A DNA stretch of 64,000 bases, taken from the NCBI GenBank assembly GCA_037367405.1, contig JAZKJV010001873.1, positions 310,001 through 374,000 of the forward strand, given 5' to 3'. The notes under the pieces are model-generated. The model saw nothing but the letters and a program-made list of their open reading frames with translations. It did no database searches and was not told the origin of the DNA. Shown here in pieces: positions 11,711 to 23,151 of the stretch. How positions within the stretch are numbered: position 1 is the stretch's first letter; every line of letters starts with the position of its first letter. Made by a program: the position numbers and the translations under genes. The stretch comes from Ottelia alismoides. Lineage: Eukaryota > Streptophyta > Magnoliopsida > Alismatales > Hydrocharitaceae.

Positions 11711-12167
11711 CACTACAAGAAAATTGACATAAGGCAACGAATAATTTAATATTTATTGCCATATCTTCCATAGTTGAATATATAACAATGAATATTATTG
11801 CCATATCTTCCATAGTTAAATATATAACAATGAATATTATTCGTTGCTTGCTTATTTAACTTTGCAATGAATAATGGTATTCGTTGTTGTATTTCTCGCA
11901 ACGAATCATATAACAATGATTATTCATTGAAATTTTCTTCTAATTGTTGCTAAATTTGGCATCGATTAGTGTGAATTTTAACAAATAATTCAACGGAAAA
12001 ATCGTTGTTATATGGACCTTTAACAACGAATATGACATTCGTTGTTAATTACATGTATAAAATATGATTTAGCAACGAATAATATTCGTGATTGTATCTT
12101 TAACATCGAAAGATATGTCAACGGATATTCCAATTATTCGTTGCCTTAGGTCCAGTTTCTTGTAGTG
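11711..12167. mobile_element. CACTA-type MITE
   Basis: The 457-bp element has inverted ends CACTACAAGAAA and TTTCTTGTAGTG, flanked by the 3-bp duplication AGA at 11708-11710 and 12168-12170. That is the En/Spm (CACTA) signature. The interior carries many copies of CAACGAAT/AACAATGAAT words in both orientations, as expected for subterminal transposase-binding repeats. There is no coding sequence, so it would depend on an autonomous CACTA element. Confidence 0.9.
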
Positions 12168-12393
12168 AGATTAGGACAAGAAGAGTGTTTTAGGAGTTTG
12201 GTTGCAAATTATAATACATATCGAATTTGCAACAAACAAGTGAATATTCTATCATACAATAGATACATCATTCAAGCATACGGAAACAACCAAATCCACC
12301 ATTTGTGTTAGAGCACAACATTGTTCATCAATGCTATTGCACAAATATCTTCTAAAATGAAGACTGAGTTTTTAAAACATACTATATTTATAT
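12168..12393. other. No gene seen
   Basis: AT-rich spacer between the CACTA MITE and the Copia F 5' LTR. A TTTGGTTGCAAATT / AATTTGCAACAAAC near-palindrome lies around 12208-12240. Confidence 0.35.
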
Positions 12394-12549
12394 TGTTAGA
12401 GATTACAATAGATTACATTATAATATTTCATTGTAACTCCATGGGAGTATTTATGTATTTTTTCTTTTTTGAGCTCTCTAGGGTTTAGTCTTATATAATT
12501 AAGGATCCCCAGGCATCCTGAATAATTATCCCATTGCATTCCATTCACA
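12394..12549 (+). repeat. Copia F 5' LTR
   Basis: 156 bp starting TGTTAGAGATTACA and ending CCATTCACA, followed directly by the primer site. A TATA-like TTATATAATTAAG lies near 12492-12504. Both ends resemble those of Copia E1, suggesting related short-LTR families. Confidence 0.75.
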
Positions 12550-12561
12550 TTGTATCAGAGC
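12550..12561 (+). promoter_or_regulatory. Primer-binding site, initiator-Met tRNA type
   Basis: TTGTATCAGAGC differs by one base from the TGGTATCAGAGC complement of the tRNA-iMet 3' end and sits directly after the LTR. Confidence 0.75.
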
Positions 12562-13179
12562 GGCAACCCTAGACCAGTGTTCGTACCTAATAATCTACCA
12601 CCACCACCAACTCGCTCCCCCCATCCATCTCCTCTCCCGATCGTGTGAGGCCTCCAGCCTTGGGAGCACCCCCTTGGCCTCCCCAGCCACTCGGGACCCT
12701 CCCCAGCAGACACACGAGCACCTAGTGCAGCTGCCAGAGGCTCAAGACCCTCCTTAGTGGCTCCTTATGCCGACGCCAGCGGCTCGGGTCACCCTCCCTA
12801 CGGCTTCCAATGCACCTCAGGACCTTCTAGGATCCATGAGATCTCTTGCGTTACCGCCCACCTAGGAGCACCACCTAGGCTCCTAGGAGCACGCAACACC
12901 ACAGTCCAAGACTGCCTAGACCACCAGCTCCCCCCTCCAATGGGCCTCCAGCCTTGACTGCACCGCCCTGACCTGCGTGATACCTTGGAATGACTTCACG
13001 ACCTTGTGCTGCTTGTGTGCCATGTTCCAAGGCCTTAGCACTGACGAAATGTGAAGCAAATCCTTCTTCCGTGAAATATTACTATAAACTGCTCCTTGCT
13101 ATGCGCTTAGGCACTTGATCCGCAACTAAGAACAATATATATTCTCTAGGTCACTTCTTTTTAACCTAAGACGCCACCA
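12562..13179 (+). other. Untranslated leader of Copia F
   Basis: C-rich leader between primer site and gag start. Short repeated words such as GGCCTCCAG and CTCCCC occur. The 66-residue frame at 12757-12957 has no motif. Confidence 0.5.
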
Positions 13180-16100
13180 TGACATCTACCGAGACCAAGC
13201 CCGTGTATCCCACTTCTTCCTTGATGGTACAAGGCACCTCTATCGAGCTGAAGGGTTTCCGAAAACTATGGTCTATGATTTCGATCCTTTAAAGTGTTTA
13301 TCAGTGGCCAGCACAAAAACTATGTTCTTACAAAGGACCCACCTGCAGAAACTGACAAAGACTATGAAACATGGTTCTTTGAAAATTGTCAAGTTATCAC
13401 TTGGATGACGAACAATGTCAATCCAAACATTGCTGCTAATCTTCTTTACAAAGGCATTGCTAAAGCAATGTGGGAAAACCTTGAGCGCACATATTCGCAG
13501 AAGACAACCAAGTCTTATCTTTTTGGCATATACACAAGGATCTAGTCAGCCACATAGGGAGATTCGAATCCTATTGAGTATTACAAGCTTCTTACGAGCA
13601 TATTCGAGGAGCTTCTTATTTTTCATCCAGCATGTTGTGATAAGCAGGTGGGAGAACGCGTTGAATGACAAGTTTACATATTTCTTTTAGGATTGAATTC
13701 AAAATATAAGCCTGTGAAAGATTAGTTTCTGGTGGCGAACACTCTACCTAGTCTTGATACCATCTTCAAACGATTACAGGAGCTTAAGGCTCCAATTCAG
13801 CACTCTACCACCTACACATCTACAGAGATGACGACTCATTATATCTCTTCAAGATATAGAGGGCATAAACAATATCAAGGAGGCAGGGGTCGTGATTGTG
13901 GACACGGTTATGGATCTGAACTTGGATGTGATCGTGGATGTGGTCGTGATTTGTCTACTGCTCGGTATCCAGCATGTGTGCACTATGGACTCTGTAATTA
14001 TCCTTCTGACTGATGTTGGGCAACTTTTGGCATGAAACCTAATGCCAACAATGTCTATGATGAAGCATCTTCGAATGCAACTGAAGATGCATCTACTCAA
14101 CAAACTGGAGAGATACAAACTCCATTTACTGTTTCTGAATATAAACGCCTGCGATAACTTCTACAAGACTCTACTTCATGTGATGGCAACAAAATCGCCT
14201 CTACTTCTACTGCTATCTAGCTACTACCTCATGTACAGTAGTAAACTCTATTTCTACCTCTAAACAAGCATGGATTATTGACTCTGGAGCCTCTACCCAT
14301 CTGACAGGAGAGGTAAGCTTGCTAACATCTTCTCAACCGCCTTCCTCGAAAAAGACAGTTCATGTTACTAATGGGGATCATTCCTTAGTTATTATTGTCA
14401 ATACTGTTGATTTCTCTTCCCATCTGCGATTGGCAGATTGTGCTCATGCCTTTCCTCTCAGTCTTTTATCTATACAGAAATTGTGCCATGAACTTAAATG
14501 TTATGTTACTTTTGACGAGTGCTACTGTTACTTTCAGGACATCTAGATGAGGCAGGTTTTTAGTGGGGACATGAGAGGAGCGACCTCTATTAGCTCAACA
14601 TCCATTCTAATTCCACTTTAGCTAGTGCTATCTCAATATCTGATGATCCTCTTCTATGGAACCTTTTTCTAGGTCATCCTTTAGGCAAAGCCCTCTCCAT
14701 GATGTTCCCTGAACTCTCTATTTAAAAACCTTTGAGTGTGAGGAATGTCAGTTCAAGAACCATCATGGAGTATCCTTCCCTTCGTGGACTAAGCCTTGTT
14801 GCAGTTCTCCATTTTCTCTTGTCCATTGTGATATCAGGGGACCATGTCCGGTCCGAACTTTGAGTGGTCATAGATATTTTGTTGTCTTTGTGGATGTCTA
14901 CAGTTGCTTATCTTGGGTCTTCTTATTAAAGGAATGTTCAGAAATAAATAATATTTTCAAGAATTTCTTTTACTATGTCAAAAATATCTTCTCTACTACT
15001 TTTCAAACTTTTCATTATGATAATGCATTGAAATTTACACAAAATGATTTGACATCCTTTTTTAATTCTCAGAGCGCCATCCATCAAACCTCTTGCCCAT
15101 ATACCTCCCAATAGAATGGATTAGCAGAGAGAAAACTAAAGACATCTCCTTGATATTTCCCGCTCTCTTCTCACCCAAATGAAAGTTCCAAAGACCTATT
15201 GGGGAGATGTTATACTCACTTTTGTCCACCTTATAAAGAGGATCCCCTCTGCATCCTTAAACGGATCCACGCCCTTTGGCTTACTATATCCAAATGATTC
15301 CCCCTTTCCTCTATCGTTGCGGATTTTTGGATGCACAACTTTTGTTCACAATTTTCATACTATCGATAAATTATCTCCTCGTACGATTAAATATATTTTC
15401 TAGGGTTACTCTCAGACTCAAAAAGGGTACAAATGTTTTGATCCTTCAGTCCACCGCTATTACATATATGTTGATGTCACATTCTTTGAACATAATTCCT
15501 TCTTTACTCAGGATGTATCAAGATATAACATTAGATCTTCCTCCTCCACCTATTGTGTATAAAAGAAAACGTGTTTCTACTCTTTTTCATGTTCCTTTAC
15601 CTGTTCCTTTGTTGCAGGAGAATACGCCATCCTCGAGTACTCCCACCAATATTGCCATGGATGCTCCTCATGAGCTTCCTATCACTCTGTGCAGAACCAA
15701 GGGACAATGTGCACTCCATCCTATGTCCCATTTCACGTCCGCTGATAGTTTATCATGATCTGATAAAAGATATGCAGATGCTCTTATGACAATTTCTATT
15801 CCTAGAGACCAACAAAGTACACTACAAGATTATGGATGGCAAACGATAATGAATGAAGAAATCAATGCTCTTAATTTAGAAGAACATGGGATCTTTTATA
15901 GTGCACCCATGGCACGAAACCTATTGCCAGCAGATGGGTCTTTACTACAAAATAGTATCCGGATGGCTCCATTAACATGTTAAAAGCAACACTTGTCGTG
16001 AAAAACTTTACACAAACATATGGAGTTGACTACTTTGAGACTTTATCACTTGTTGTAGTGATGGGAGTCAGACGGAACATCCTTTCTGTAGCCGTGAACA

Positions 16101-16526
16101 AGGGCTGACGTATTTTTCAACTGGATGTCAAGAATGCATTTCTATATGGTGATCATGAGGAGGAGATTTACATGATGCAACCTCCAGGGTATGAAGTTGA
16201 GGGGGAGTATGTGTGCCGACTTTGAAAAGCAATCTATGGCCAAAAGCAAAGCCCGAAGGCATGGTTTGATAGACCAAGTATAGAGCTTGGTACTTTGGGG
16301 TTCCAAAGAACTACATCTAACTACTCTGTTTTCATCCGAAAATGATCATATGATATTGTTATACTTGTATATGTAGACGATATGGTGATTACATGTAACA
16401 ATGATAAATGGGTGCTAGAGACTAAGGCCTTTCTGCAAAAGGTCTTTGTCACTAAGGATCTAGGATAACTCTGCTATTTTCTGGACATAGAAGTTTTATG
16501 TACCAAGAAGGAACTTCATATGTCAC
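13180..16526 (+). pseudogene. Copia F gag-pol pseudogene
   Basis: Starts at the ATG of MTSTETKPVYPTSS (13180). UBN2 Gag follows in a shifted frame at 13294-13545 (PAETDKDYETWFFENC, AKAMWENLERTY). A glycine/arginine-rich tail and broken CCHC (CVHYGLCNYPSD) end near 14010. Protease IIDSGASTHLTG is at about 14270-14310, GAG-pre-integrase near 14630-14780, the integrase core at 14860-15180 (VFVDVYS, FHYDNALKF, then an in-frame stop just before NGLAERK), an integrase-RT linker at 15276-15790, and RT from about 15800. RT keeps [20 protein letters not shown] and the catalytic YVDDMVIT near 16365. It ends in the FLDIEV region at 16526, where D inserted. At least six stops or frameshifts make it non-functional. 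Confidence 0.85.
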
Positions 16527-18143
16527 TGTTGAAAGTGATGTTCGGGTTTTTATTTAGAAAAATAATTACAATGTGTAGTGGTCGTTGCAACCCAATTATC
16601 CCATAACAAAAACTATTTCTTTGTTCTTAAACTGAATTATTTACCAAAGAATAATGTGTAGCAAAAGAAATTTTGTTATGTAATTTACATGTATAGCAAC
16701 AGGATCAAACTCATGGAGGCTACAAATCCTGAAGGTTGTTCTAATAATTAAAAAATCAATAAAAGAATAACGAATCCTCAATGAACACTATGTTGACTTT
16801 TGTGATTTCTTTATCTTTTTAATTTTATTTTTATATATATATTTATTTAATTTCTATTTTTTAAATTTTATTGGTTTTTAGTTTTGCAAATTTTTTAATT
16901 TTCAAAATAATCAAACATTTTATATACAACAATAGAGAAAGACATTTTTTGGATTTTTAAAATATAGTAAAAATCCTCAAAAATATCCAAATAAAATCTT
17001 TTTGTATTTTATATTTTTTCAAAATATTTTTGGTGATTTTTATATGATTTTTCATATTTTTAATATTTTCAAAAATGAATAAAAATAGGGAGTAATTCAA
17101 ATAATGAACACACATGATTATTTTGTAATTTAATAATAGAAAATAAGCTCAAAAATTCCTAGATTTATTTTTTCTAAAATTATAATGAATTATCTACAAA
17201 TAAGAAGTGGAATTACTATTTTTATTTTTCTACATTTTCTATTATTTTTATAAGATTTCTAGTATTTAACAATTTTTAAATTTTTAAATTATTTAATACA
17301 TGTAATTAGCATAGAAAATAAATCAACAAAAATAAAATTATTCTTTTTTTTAGAAATTTTGACATAATATTTGAATTTTATGAATTTTTAAATTTCAAAT
17401 AGTGAAAAGTGCAATGTTTTTTTAATAATAGAAAATGATGATACATAAATTTTTAATAATAAAAATTTTATGCTATGAAGATACAAGCAGCGGGAGTATA
17501 ACATGAATTTTCTAGAATTTATTGACTAACAAAAGTATTTATTTCAATGAAAAGAACATACAAATCAAGGTCTGGAAGTACAAGACTTAAACACAATTAT
17601 TTGATGTTCTGCTTAAAAAAATAACAAAAATAAATGTGGGTGGAGTTTAGCAAATTACCTAATAAACGTGCAAAGCACGTGTTGTAGGGATCTGGCAGGG
17701 ACCTTTGTGCATTTTCAAAAACTTTGAGGGGCTTTATAGTAAATTTCCCAACATGAAAGGGGACACCGCCGCACCATCCTCTCCAAGAAAAAGGGGGCGG
17801 CGGTGACATCAAGGACTGGCTGGATGGTGCGGAGAAGGGTTCGTGGCGTGGCAGATCCACTGGCGCGTTGTCCTGAAGCAGCTATGCTTTAGAGATGGCG
17901 GCTGCCGTTTCAAGCGGAGGCTGTTGGCATTGGCGTTACGGCGGTGACGACCTGCTATTGATGGTGAAGATCCACGTGGCATATGCGATGAAGAAGGTGG
18001 AGTTCGGCGCGCGGTAGAGCAAGGGCAGGTCCAGGAGATCGCGTTGTGATGTGCAATATCAATGGGGGGGGAAGGGGGGGTCCTACGACGGAGTGCGATT
18101 GTGCAAGAGGAAATGAGCGGTGGCAGGGGGCTGCTCCAAGAGA

Positions 18144-18265
18144 TGTTGAAGGGAATTAGCAAGATGAATTCCATTAACCCTAGAGCTCTCTTATATAGGA
18201 GAAAAGCTCTATGGGAAATTTACATAAAGAGGACAAAAAGACTAAATAATATAATTACTCTAACA
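18144..18265 (-). repeat. Copia E1 3' LTR
   Basis: 122-bp copy identical to 23164-23285 except for one base, located directly after the polypurine tract in element orientation. Confidence 0.95.
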
Positions 18266-18276
18266 CTCCCCCTCAA
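18266..18276 (-). promoter_or_regulatory. Copia E1 polypurine tract
   Basis: Minus strand TTGAGGGGGAG directly before the TGTTAGAG start of the 3' LTR; primer for plus-strand DNA synthesis. Confidence 0.85.
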
Positions 18277-18944
18277 GCTGGAGCATATATATCCAACATG
18301 CTCAGCTTGGAATAACAAAGATGAAATGGACCCCTAGCAAGGGCCTTGGTGAATATGTCTGCAACCTGCTCTCCTGATGATATATGAGAAGTTGAAATAA
18401 AACCTTTTTGAATTAAGTCCCGTGTATAATGGCAATCTACGTCAATGTGCTTTGTCCTCTCATGGAAGGCTGGATTATTGGCTATGAACAAGGCTGCTTG
18501 ATTATCACATTTCAGATGCATGGGAAGAGGAACATAAATAGTTAAATCAGTCAAAACGGATTTAACCCACATCATCTCAGCACTACCTTGGGCCATTGCC
18601 CTATATTCTGACTCTGCACTGGATCGAGCCACTACAGTTTGCTTCTTACTCTTCCAAGCTACTGGTGAGCTGCCAACAAATACAATAAAGCCTGAAGTTG
18701 ACTTTCTATCATTAGGACACCCAGCATAGTCTGCATCAACATAACTTGTGACGGATATAGAGGTATCTCTTCTAAACATAAGACCAGTACCTGAAGACGA
18801 CTTCAGATATCTCAAGATCATAAAAACAGCATTCATGTGAGCCTGCCTGGGTTGCTCCATGAATTGGCTTACCCTACTAACCACAAAAGCTATATCCGGT
18901 CGGGTAATAGTAACATACAAGAGCTTTCCCATTAGCTCTCTATA
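18273..18944 (-). CDS. Copia E1 RNase H segment
   Basis: Same frame as the RT segment, continuing after the premature stop. Shows MGKLLYVTITRPDIAFVVS, then the RNase H motifs SYVDADYAGCPNDRKSTSGF, ARSSAESEYRAMA and LKCDNQAALFIANNP (catalytic D, E and D positions all present), and the usual C-terminus with HIDVDCHYTRDLI and KALARGPFHL. It ends a few bases before the polypurine tract, which is normal for Copia. Any expression of this part would need readthrough of the stop. Confidence 0.88.
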   Translation of the reverse strand, partial: YRELMGKLLYVTITRPDIAFVVSRVSQFMEQPRQAHMNAVFMILRYLKSSSGTGLMFRRDTSISVTSYVDADYAGCPNDRKSTSGFIVFVGSSPVAWKSKKQTVVARSSAESEYRAMAQGSAEMMWVKSVLTDLTIYVPLPMHLKCDNQAALFIANNPAFHERTKHIDVDCHYTRDLIQKGFISTSHISSGEQVADIFTKALARGPFHLCYSKLSMLDIYAPA

Positions 18945-21206
18945 TCATCTCTTGTCTACCTTCTCAGAGTCATCATCATACAGTTTGACATTAGAATCCA
19001 TAGGAGTAGCAGCTGGTCTACACCCTGCCATGCATGTCTCAGATAAGAGATCAGTAACATACTTTCTATGTGTCATTACCATACCTTGCTTGTTTCGTGC
19101 AAACTCCAGCCCCAAAAAGTAGTGTAGTGTACCCAAATCCTTCATAACGAACTGCTCGCTAAGAAACTCCTTGGCTGCTTGAATGCCCTGCTCATTACTT
19201 TCTGTAATAACAATATCATCAACATACACTAAGATGATCACAGTACCTCGCTGGTCTCTCTTTACAAAGAGAGTATCATCTGCTGTAGATCTGACGAAGT
19301 CCCTTTTTTCAATCAACTCTGAGAGCTTCTGAAACCAGGCCCGTGGACTCTGCTTAAGGCCATAGATGGCCTTATGAAGACGGCATACCATACCTGACTC
19401 CCCCTCAGCAGCAAACCCTGGTGGCTGCTGCATATACACTTCTTCCTGCAGGTCACCATACAAGAAAGCATTCTTGACATCCAACTGAAATAGAGGCCAG
19501 TCACGGACAACAACCACGGCAATGAGAATCCGTAGGGTAGAGTGTCGTGCTACCGGAGAAAACGTCTCCTGATAGTCCTCCCCATAGGTTTGGGTGAACC
19601 CACGAGCAACCAACCTGGCTTTGTATCTATCAACCGTACCATCAGGCTGATGTTTAACTATAAAGACCCATTTTCTGCCCACTACTGATGCACCTGGTGG
19701 AAGTTGCACAACACTCCACGTACCATTTGACTGCAATGCCTCCATCTCCTCCTCCATAGCTAAACGCCACGGACCGCTCTGTAGGGCCTCCTGATATGAC
19801 CGTGGGATCTCCACAGCCGATAACCCTACAACAAACTGACGAAAGTCTGGAGATAAATGCTCCAAAGAAGCCTGAGAGGCAAAATCCATCCCATATTTGG
19901 GATTCAAAGTCCGTGCACGCTTTTTCCTTCGATGAGCAATAGAGATGTCTAGATCATCAACTGGAGGAGTAGAATCATATGTACCCTGTACATCCATCTG
20001 TATATGCAAATCATCCGTGCCATTAGTAGTTCTCAAATGTTCAGTACATACCTCGGGCGTGCTGGATGATGGAGGAGGCACATGAGCAGAGGGCCGACGC
20101 TGATAGACTTGAGGATAAGAAATTGTTGCTGGTGGTGGTGGCGGTGGTATAGGCTGTGGTGGTGGAGTAGGCAGAGTAGAACATGGAACATATGGAGGAG
20201 GAGGTACATAGATATCATCTCCTTCCTTCGAGTGAGTGAGTCTGTCACCTGTAGGAGAAAAATACATAATGGACTCCAAGAAGGTGACATCAGCACTAAC
20301 ATAGTACCGTTGTATAACTGGATCAAAACACCGATACCCTTTTTGGGTTTTGGAATAACCCACAAAAACGCATTTGACAGCTCTAGGAGAAAGCTTGTCA
20401 AGACCAGGAGAGAAGCAATGAACAAATGCAACAGACCCAAAGACATGTGGTGTTAGGGAGAAAAGATCCTTCTCGGGAAACGCAGTCAAGAACGGGATCT
20501 TCTCTTCTAACACTGACGAAGGCATACAGTTGACTAGATAACAAGCAGTTAGAACCGCATCCCCCCAATAGGAGTGAGGGGCACGACTCTGAATCAATAG
20601 GGTCCTGGTGATGTCCAACAAATGACGATGTTTCCTCTCAGCCACCCCATTCTGTTGGGAGGTGTAAGCACATGATGTTTGATGCACAATCCCATGAGAC
20701 ACAAGAAATTTTGAGTTGTGAGAACTACATAATTCAAGAGCATTATCAGACCGTATGAACTTCACTCTAGCGGAAAAAATATTTTTTATTTCAATAATGA
20801 AAGACTGGATAACATGTGCAGCATCAGACTTATTTTTAAGTAGAAAAACCCAAGATAACCTAGAAAATTCATCAACTGCAACAAGATAAAACATGTGTCC
20901 TTGAAGGTCAGGGACACGACTGGGACCCCAAATATCAAAATGTAGCAACTCAAACAGACCATGACGACTCGGACCTTTACGACTCTGAAACGACGACCTG
21001 TGATGTTTGCCAAGTTGGCATGCCTCACACTGAAAAATAGTCCTTGGGGAAATCTGTGGAAGGATATGGACCATCTTTTGCAACGGAAGATGACCAAATC
21101 GGAGATGCCATGTGTAAGGTGAGACAGATCCAGCCTTCATAAAAGAGACCAGCATAAGGAGACTGCACCAGCTTATAAAGACCCCCTTGCTCACGGCCAG
21201 TTCCAT
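18945..21206 (-). CDS. Copia E1 integrase and reverse transcriptase segment
   Basis: The open frame spans 753 residues, but the first 30 or so are the other frame of the protease end, so the authentic pol part starts near 21130. It carries the GAG-pre-integrase zinc-binding motif (HLRFGH with CEACQLGKHH), integrase core with HFDIWGP, FIRSDNALEL and NGVAERKHR (D, D and E positions), a proline-rich linker, and RT (RVT_2) with [43 protein letters not shown] and catalytic YVDDIVIT. It ends at a TGA (18945-18947) within the conserved stretch before RYRELMGKLLY, where Copia proteins normally read on into RNase H. Integrase inserts the cDNA; RT copies the RNA in the particle. Confidence 0.88.
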   Translation of the reverse strand: MELAVSKGVFISWCSLLMLVSFMKAGSVSPYTWHLRFGHLPLQKMVHILPQISPRTIFQCEACQLGKHHRSSFQSRKGPSRHGLFELLHFDIWGPSRVPDLQGHMFYLVAVDEFSRLSWVFLLKNKSDAAHVIQSFIIEIKNIFSARVKFIRSDNALELCSSHNSKFLVSHGIVHQTSCAYTSQQNGVAERKHRHLLDITRTLLIQSRAPHSYWGDAVLTACYLVNCMPSSVLEEKIPFLTAFPEKDLFSLTPHVFGSVAFVHCFSPGLDKLSPRAVKCVFVGYSKTQKGYRCFDPVIQRYYVSADVTFLESIMYFSPTGDRLTHSKEGDDIYVPPPPYVPCSTLPTPPPQPIPPPPPPATISYPQVYQRRPSAHVPPPSSSTPEVCTEHLRTTNGTDDLHIQMDVQGTYDSTPPVDDLDISIAHRRKKRARTLNPKYGMDFASQASLEHLSPDFRQFVVGLSAVEIPRSYQEALQSGPWRLAMEEEMEALQSNGTWSVVQLPPGASVVGRKWVFIVKHQPDGTVDRYKARLVARGFTQTYGEDYQETFSPVARHSTLRILIAVVVVRDWPLFQLDVKNAFLYGDLQEEVYMQQPPGFAAEGESGMVCRLHKAIYGLKQSPRAWFQKLSELIEKRDFVRSTADDTLFVKRDQRGTVIILVYVDDIVITESNEQGIQAAKEFLSEQFVMKDLGTLHYFLGLEFARNKQGMVMTHRKYVTDLLSETCMAGCRPAATPMDSNVKLYDDDSEKVDKR

Positions 21207-22518
21207 TCACTCTGCCCGTTAGTATATCCTGAAAGACAAGAGTAGATGGGTCAAATATGGCACGACAATGTAAATCTTTAGTGATTTGACTAATGGACAG
21301 TAGATTCATGGAAAAATCAGGAGCATAAAGAACATTATGAAGCTGTATCCTAGGGGTCAATTGCACCTCCCCCTGACCAGTAATGGGAGAGTGTGTCCCA
21401 TCAGCTATCACCATGGAGCGTCCTGTCTTAGTTGCAATAAAATCATCCAACTGCTTTTTGTCACCACATAAATGGTGAGATGCTCCCGAGTCCATGATCC
21501 ATTCTGATAGATCTGCACTGTAACTACTAGTAAGTGCATACGTTGTACCTGAAGAAGATGCTGAGCCGGCTATCTCTGAGGATCCTGAAGTACTAGCTGG
21601 TCCCTGGCCAGGCATGATCTCCCGAAGTCTCACCACTAACTCCTCAAACCTCTGATCTGGGACAATGGAAGGACCTCCTTCCTGTTGAGCCTGCTCTGCC
21701 ACACATGCCGTAGTAGTAGGAAACCCATGCTTAGAATAGCATGTTCCCTCAGTGTGTCCAGTCCTGCGACAGTAGGTGCACGGCTGTCTAGGAGGTCTGT
21801 TACCTCCTCCTCCTCGATCACGACCACCTCTACCTCGAAAATGTGAATAGCCTCCTCTGCCGCGAGATGCTGCCATGTCCGATGGTGTCTGAACTCCACC
21901 ATGAGATATGGAGATTCTACTCAACCTGCGATAGGCCTCCTCCATAGGTGGTATGGTGGCATCTGTAAGGATCTGTGTTCTGGCGGCATCATACTCCGGA
22001 TCAAGGGCTGCTAGAAACACTCCAGTCATCACCGAGTCCCTGTATGCCTTGAGCTGCTCCGGTGTGGCTGTCAATGGAATGTACCCATGTAGCTTCTCAA
22101 GCATACCCCTTAGAGAGGTGTCCAGGGTATGAAGAGGACGCCCGTTCTTCTTCGATGTAAAGATGTCATGCTGAAGTTGTAAGATCTTGGACTCGTTTTT
22201 CACTGGAGAATATGTGGCAGCGAGGATATCCCACATAGCCTTCGCAGTGGGTTGACTCAGGATGTCATTGGCTATCTCCATGGACACGGTACCTGATAGC
22301 CATATACGTGCATATGCATCGTCCGCCTCCCAAGAGGCGTTAACCCCAGTCTTCTCAACAGGTTCCTCTTGTGTGAGAATGTGCTTCTTGCCATTACATT
22401 GCATAAGACTCATGAACTGCATGGCCCACAGTTCATAGTTCGTGCCGTCCATTTTCACAACGGGTGCTGGACCTTTAAAAGCACCCAGAGACGGAAGATC
22501 GACCTTGTTGTCTGACAT
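21025..22518 (-). CDS. Copia E1 Gag and protease segment, broken from pol by a frameshift
   Basis: Read from the ATG at 22518 (MSDNKVDLPSLGAF); the frame is open seven codons further upstream but without an ATG. Domains in order: UBN2-type Gag with MDGTNYELWAMQFMSLMQ and AKAMWDILAATYSP (about residues 23-230), an arginine/glycine-rich RGRGGYSHFRGRGGRDRGGG stretch, a perfect CCHC knuckle CTYCRRTGHTEGTC near residue 250, and the aspartic protease active site WIMDSGASHH near residue 340. Family role: Gag forms the virus-like particle and the protease cleaves the polyprotein. After the protease the frame runs out of register (about 21115-21140), and the last 35 or so residues are out-of-frame reading of integrase sequence. 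Confidence 0.85.
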   Translation of the reverse strand: MSDNKVDLPSLGAFKGPAPVVKMDGTNYELWAMQFMSLMQCNGKKHILTQEEPVEKTGVNASWEADDAYARIWLSGTVSMEIANDILSQPTAKAMWDILAATYSPVKNESKILQLQHDIFTSKKNGRPLHTLDTSLRGMLEKLHGYIPLTATPEQLKAYRDSVMTGVFLAALDPEYDAARTQILTDATIPPMEEAYRRLSRISISHGGVQTPSDMAASRGRGGYSHFRGRGGRDRGGGGNRPPRQPCTYCRRTGHTEGTCYSKHGFPTTTACVAEQAQQEGGPSIVPDQRFEELVVRLREIMPGQGPASTSGSSEIAGSASSSGTTYALTSSYSADLSEWIMDSGASHHLCGDKKQLDDFIATKTGRSMVIADGTHSPITGQGEVQLTPRIQLHNVLYAPDFSMNLLSISQITKDLHCRAIFDPSTLVFQDILTGRVNGTGREQGGLYKLVQSPYAGLFYEGWICLTLHMASPIWSSSVAKDGPYPSTDFPKDYFSV

Positions 22519-23151
22519 GATGACAATAATATTCTGCAACTGGGGTTACATGACTAGACCAAAATGTCTACGTGAACATCTATGAAGGCCGTTGTGGACA
22601 TAGACTCAAACCACAATGCCTTCCATACATTGAGAGATCCTCTGACTTGACCTCTACGTTGTGCTGGTGAGATTACAGCCCAAACACGTGCACCCTACGC
22701 ACGTGTATGAGTCGCGCAGGTAGAAGACTGTCGAGGACTGGAGGGGCTGCTCGCATGCCTTGATCGGAGGTGGCTTCGTGCTGCACGTGGACTGGAGGAC
22801 TGGCCACGAGGCCTGGAAGTCGCGCACGATGCGCGAGACTGGCAGGAGACGCGTTCACGCGCGAGCGCAGGGGCGACCCAGCACGCGAGCGCAGGGGCAA
22901 CTCAGCACGCGAGGGCAGGCGTCACGCACGGGAGCGCAGGAGAGTCTTGCGCAGGGGCGCCGCCGCACGTGAAGGGGGGGCCGCGCGCAGGAGAGGCTTG
23001 CGCAAGTGTCACAGCACGCGAGCGCAGGGGCGCCGCCGCGAGTGGGGCGCGTGAAGGGGGGGGCGGTGCCGATCAGGGAGAGAGAGAAAGAGAGGTCGGC
23101 GGGTGGGGTAGGGTAGGGTTAGGGTTTCGAGAACTCCGGTCTAGGACCGTC
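22519..23151 (-). other. Copia E1 leader with GC-rich minisatellite
   Basis: Leader between primer site and Gag start. At 22850-23060 a unit of about 24 bp built around CACGCGAGCGCAGGGGCG (plus strand) recurs several times, perfect or degenerate. A telomere-like AGGGTTAGGGTTT lies at about 23114-23127. Frames in the repeats are stop-free by composition only. Confidence 0.6.

Larger units (their letters stand above)
12394..16526 (+). mobile_element. Copia element F, 5' part, interrupted by element D
   Basis: Short-LTR Ty1/Copia element: LTR (12394-12549), Met-type primer site, GC-richer leader, then gag, protease, integrase and RT in the normal Copia order. The copy stops abruptly inside the RT palm region at 16526, where the terminal TG of a D LTR begins. 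The RT remainder, RNase H and 3' LTR should lie beyond the right end of this window. Many stops and frameshifts show it is the oldest layer of the stack. Confidence 0.85.

Noticed and set aside
20033..20456. 137- and 124-residue frames on both strands inside Copia E1
   Set aside because: Out-of-frame shadows of the proline-rich integrase-RT linker.
23107..23129. Telomere-like GGGTTAGGGTTT near the Copia E1 primer site
   Set aside because: Only about two units inside the element leader; no telomere or interstitial array.
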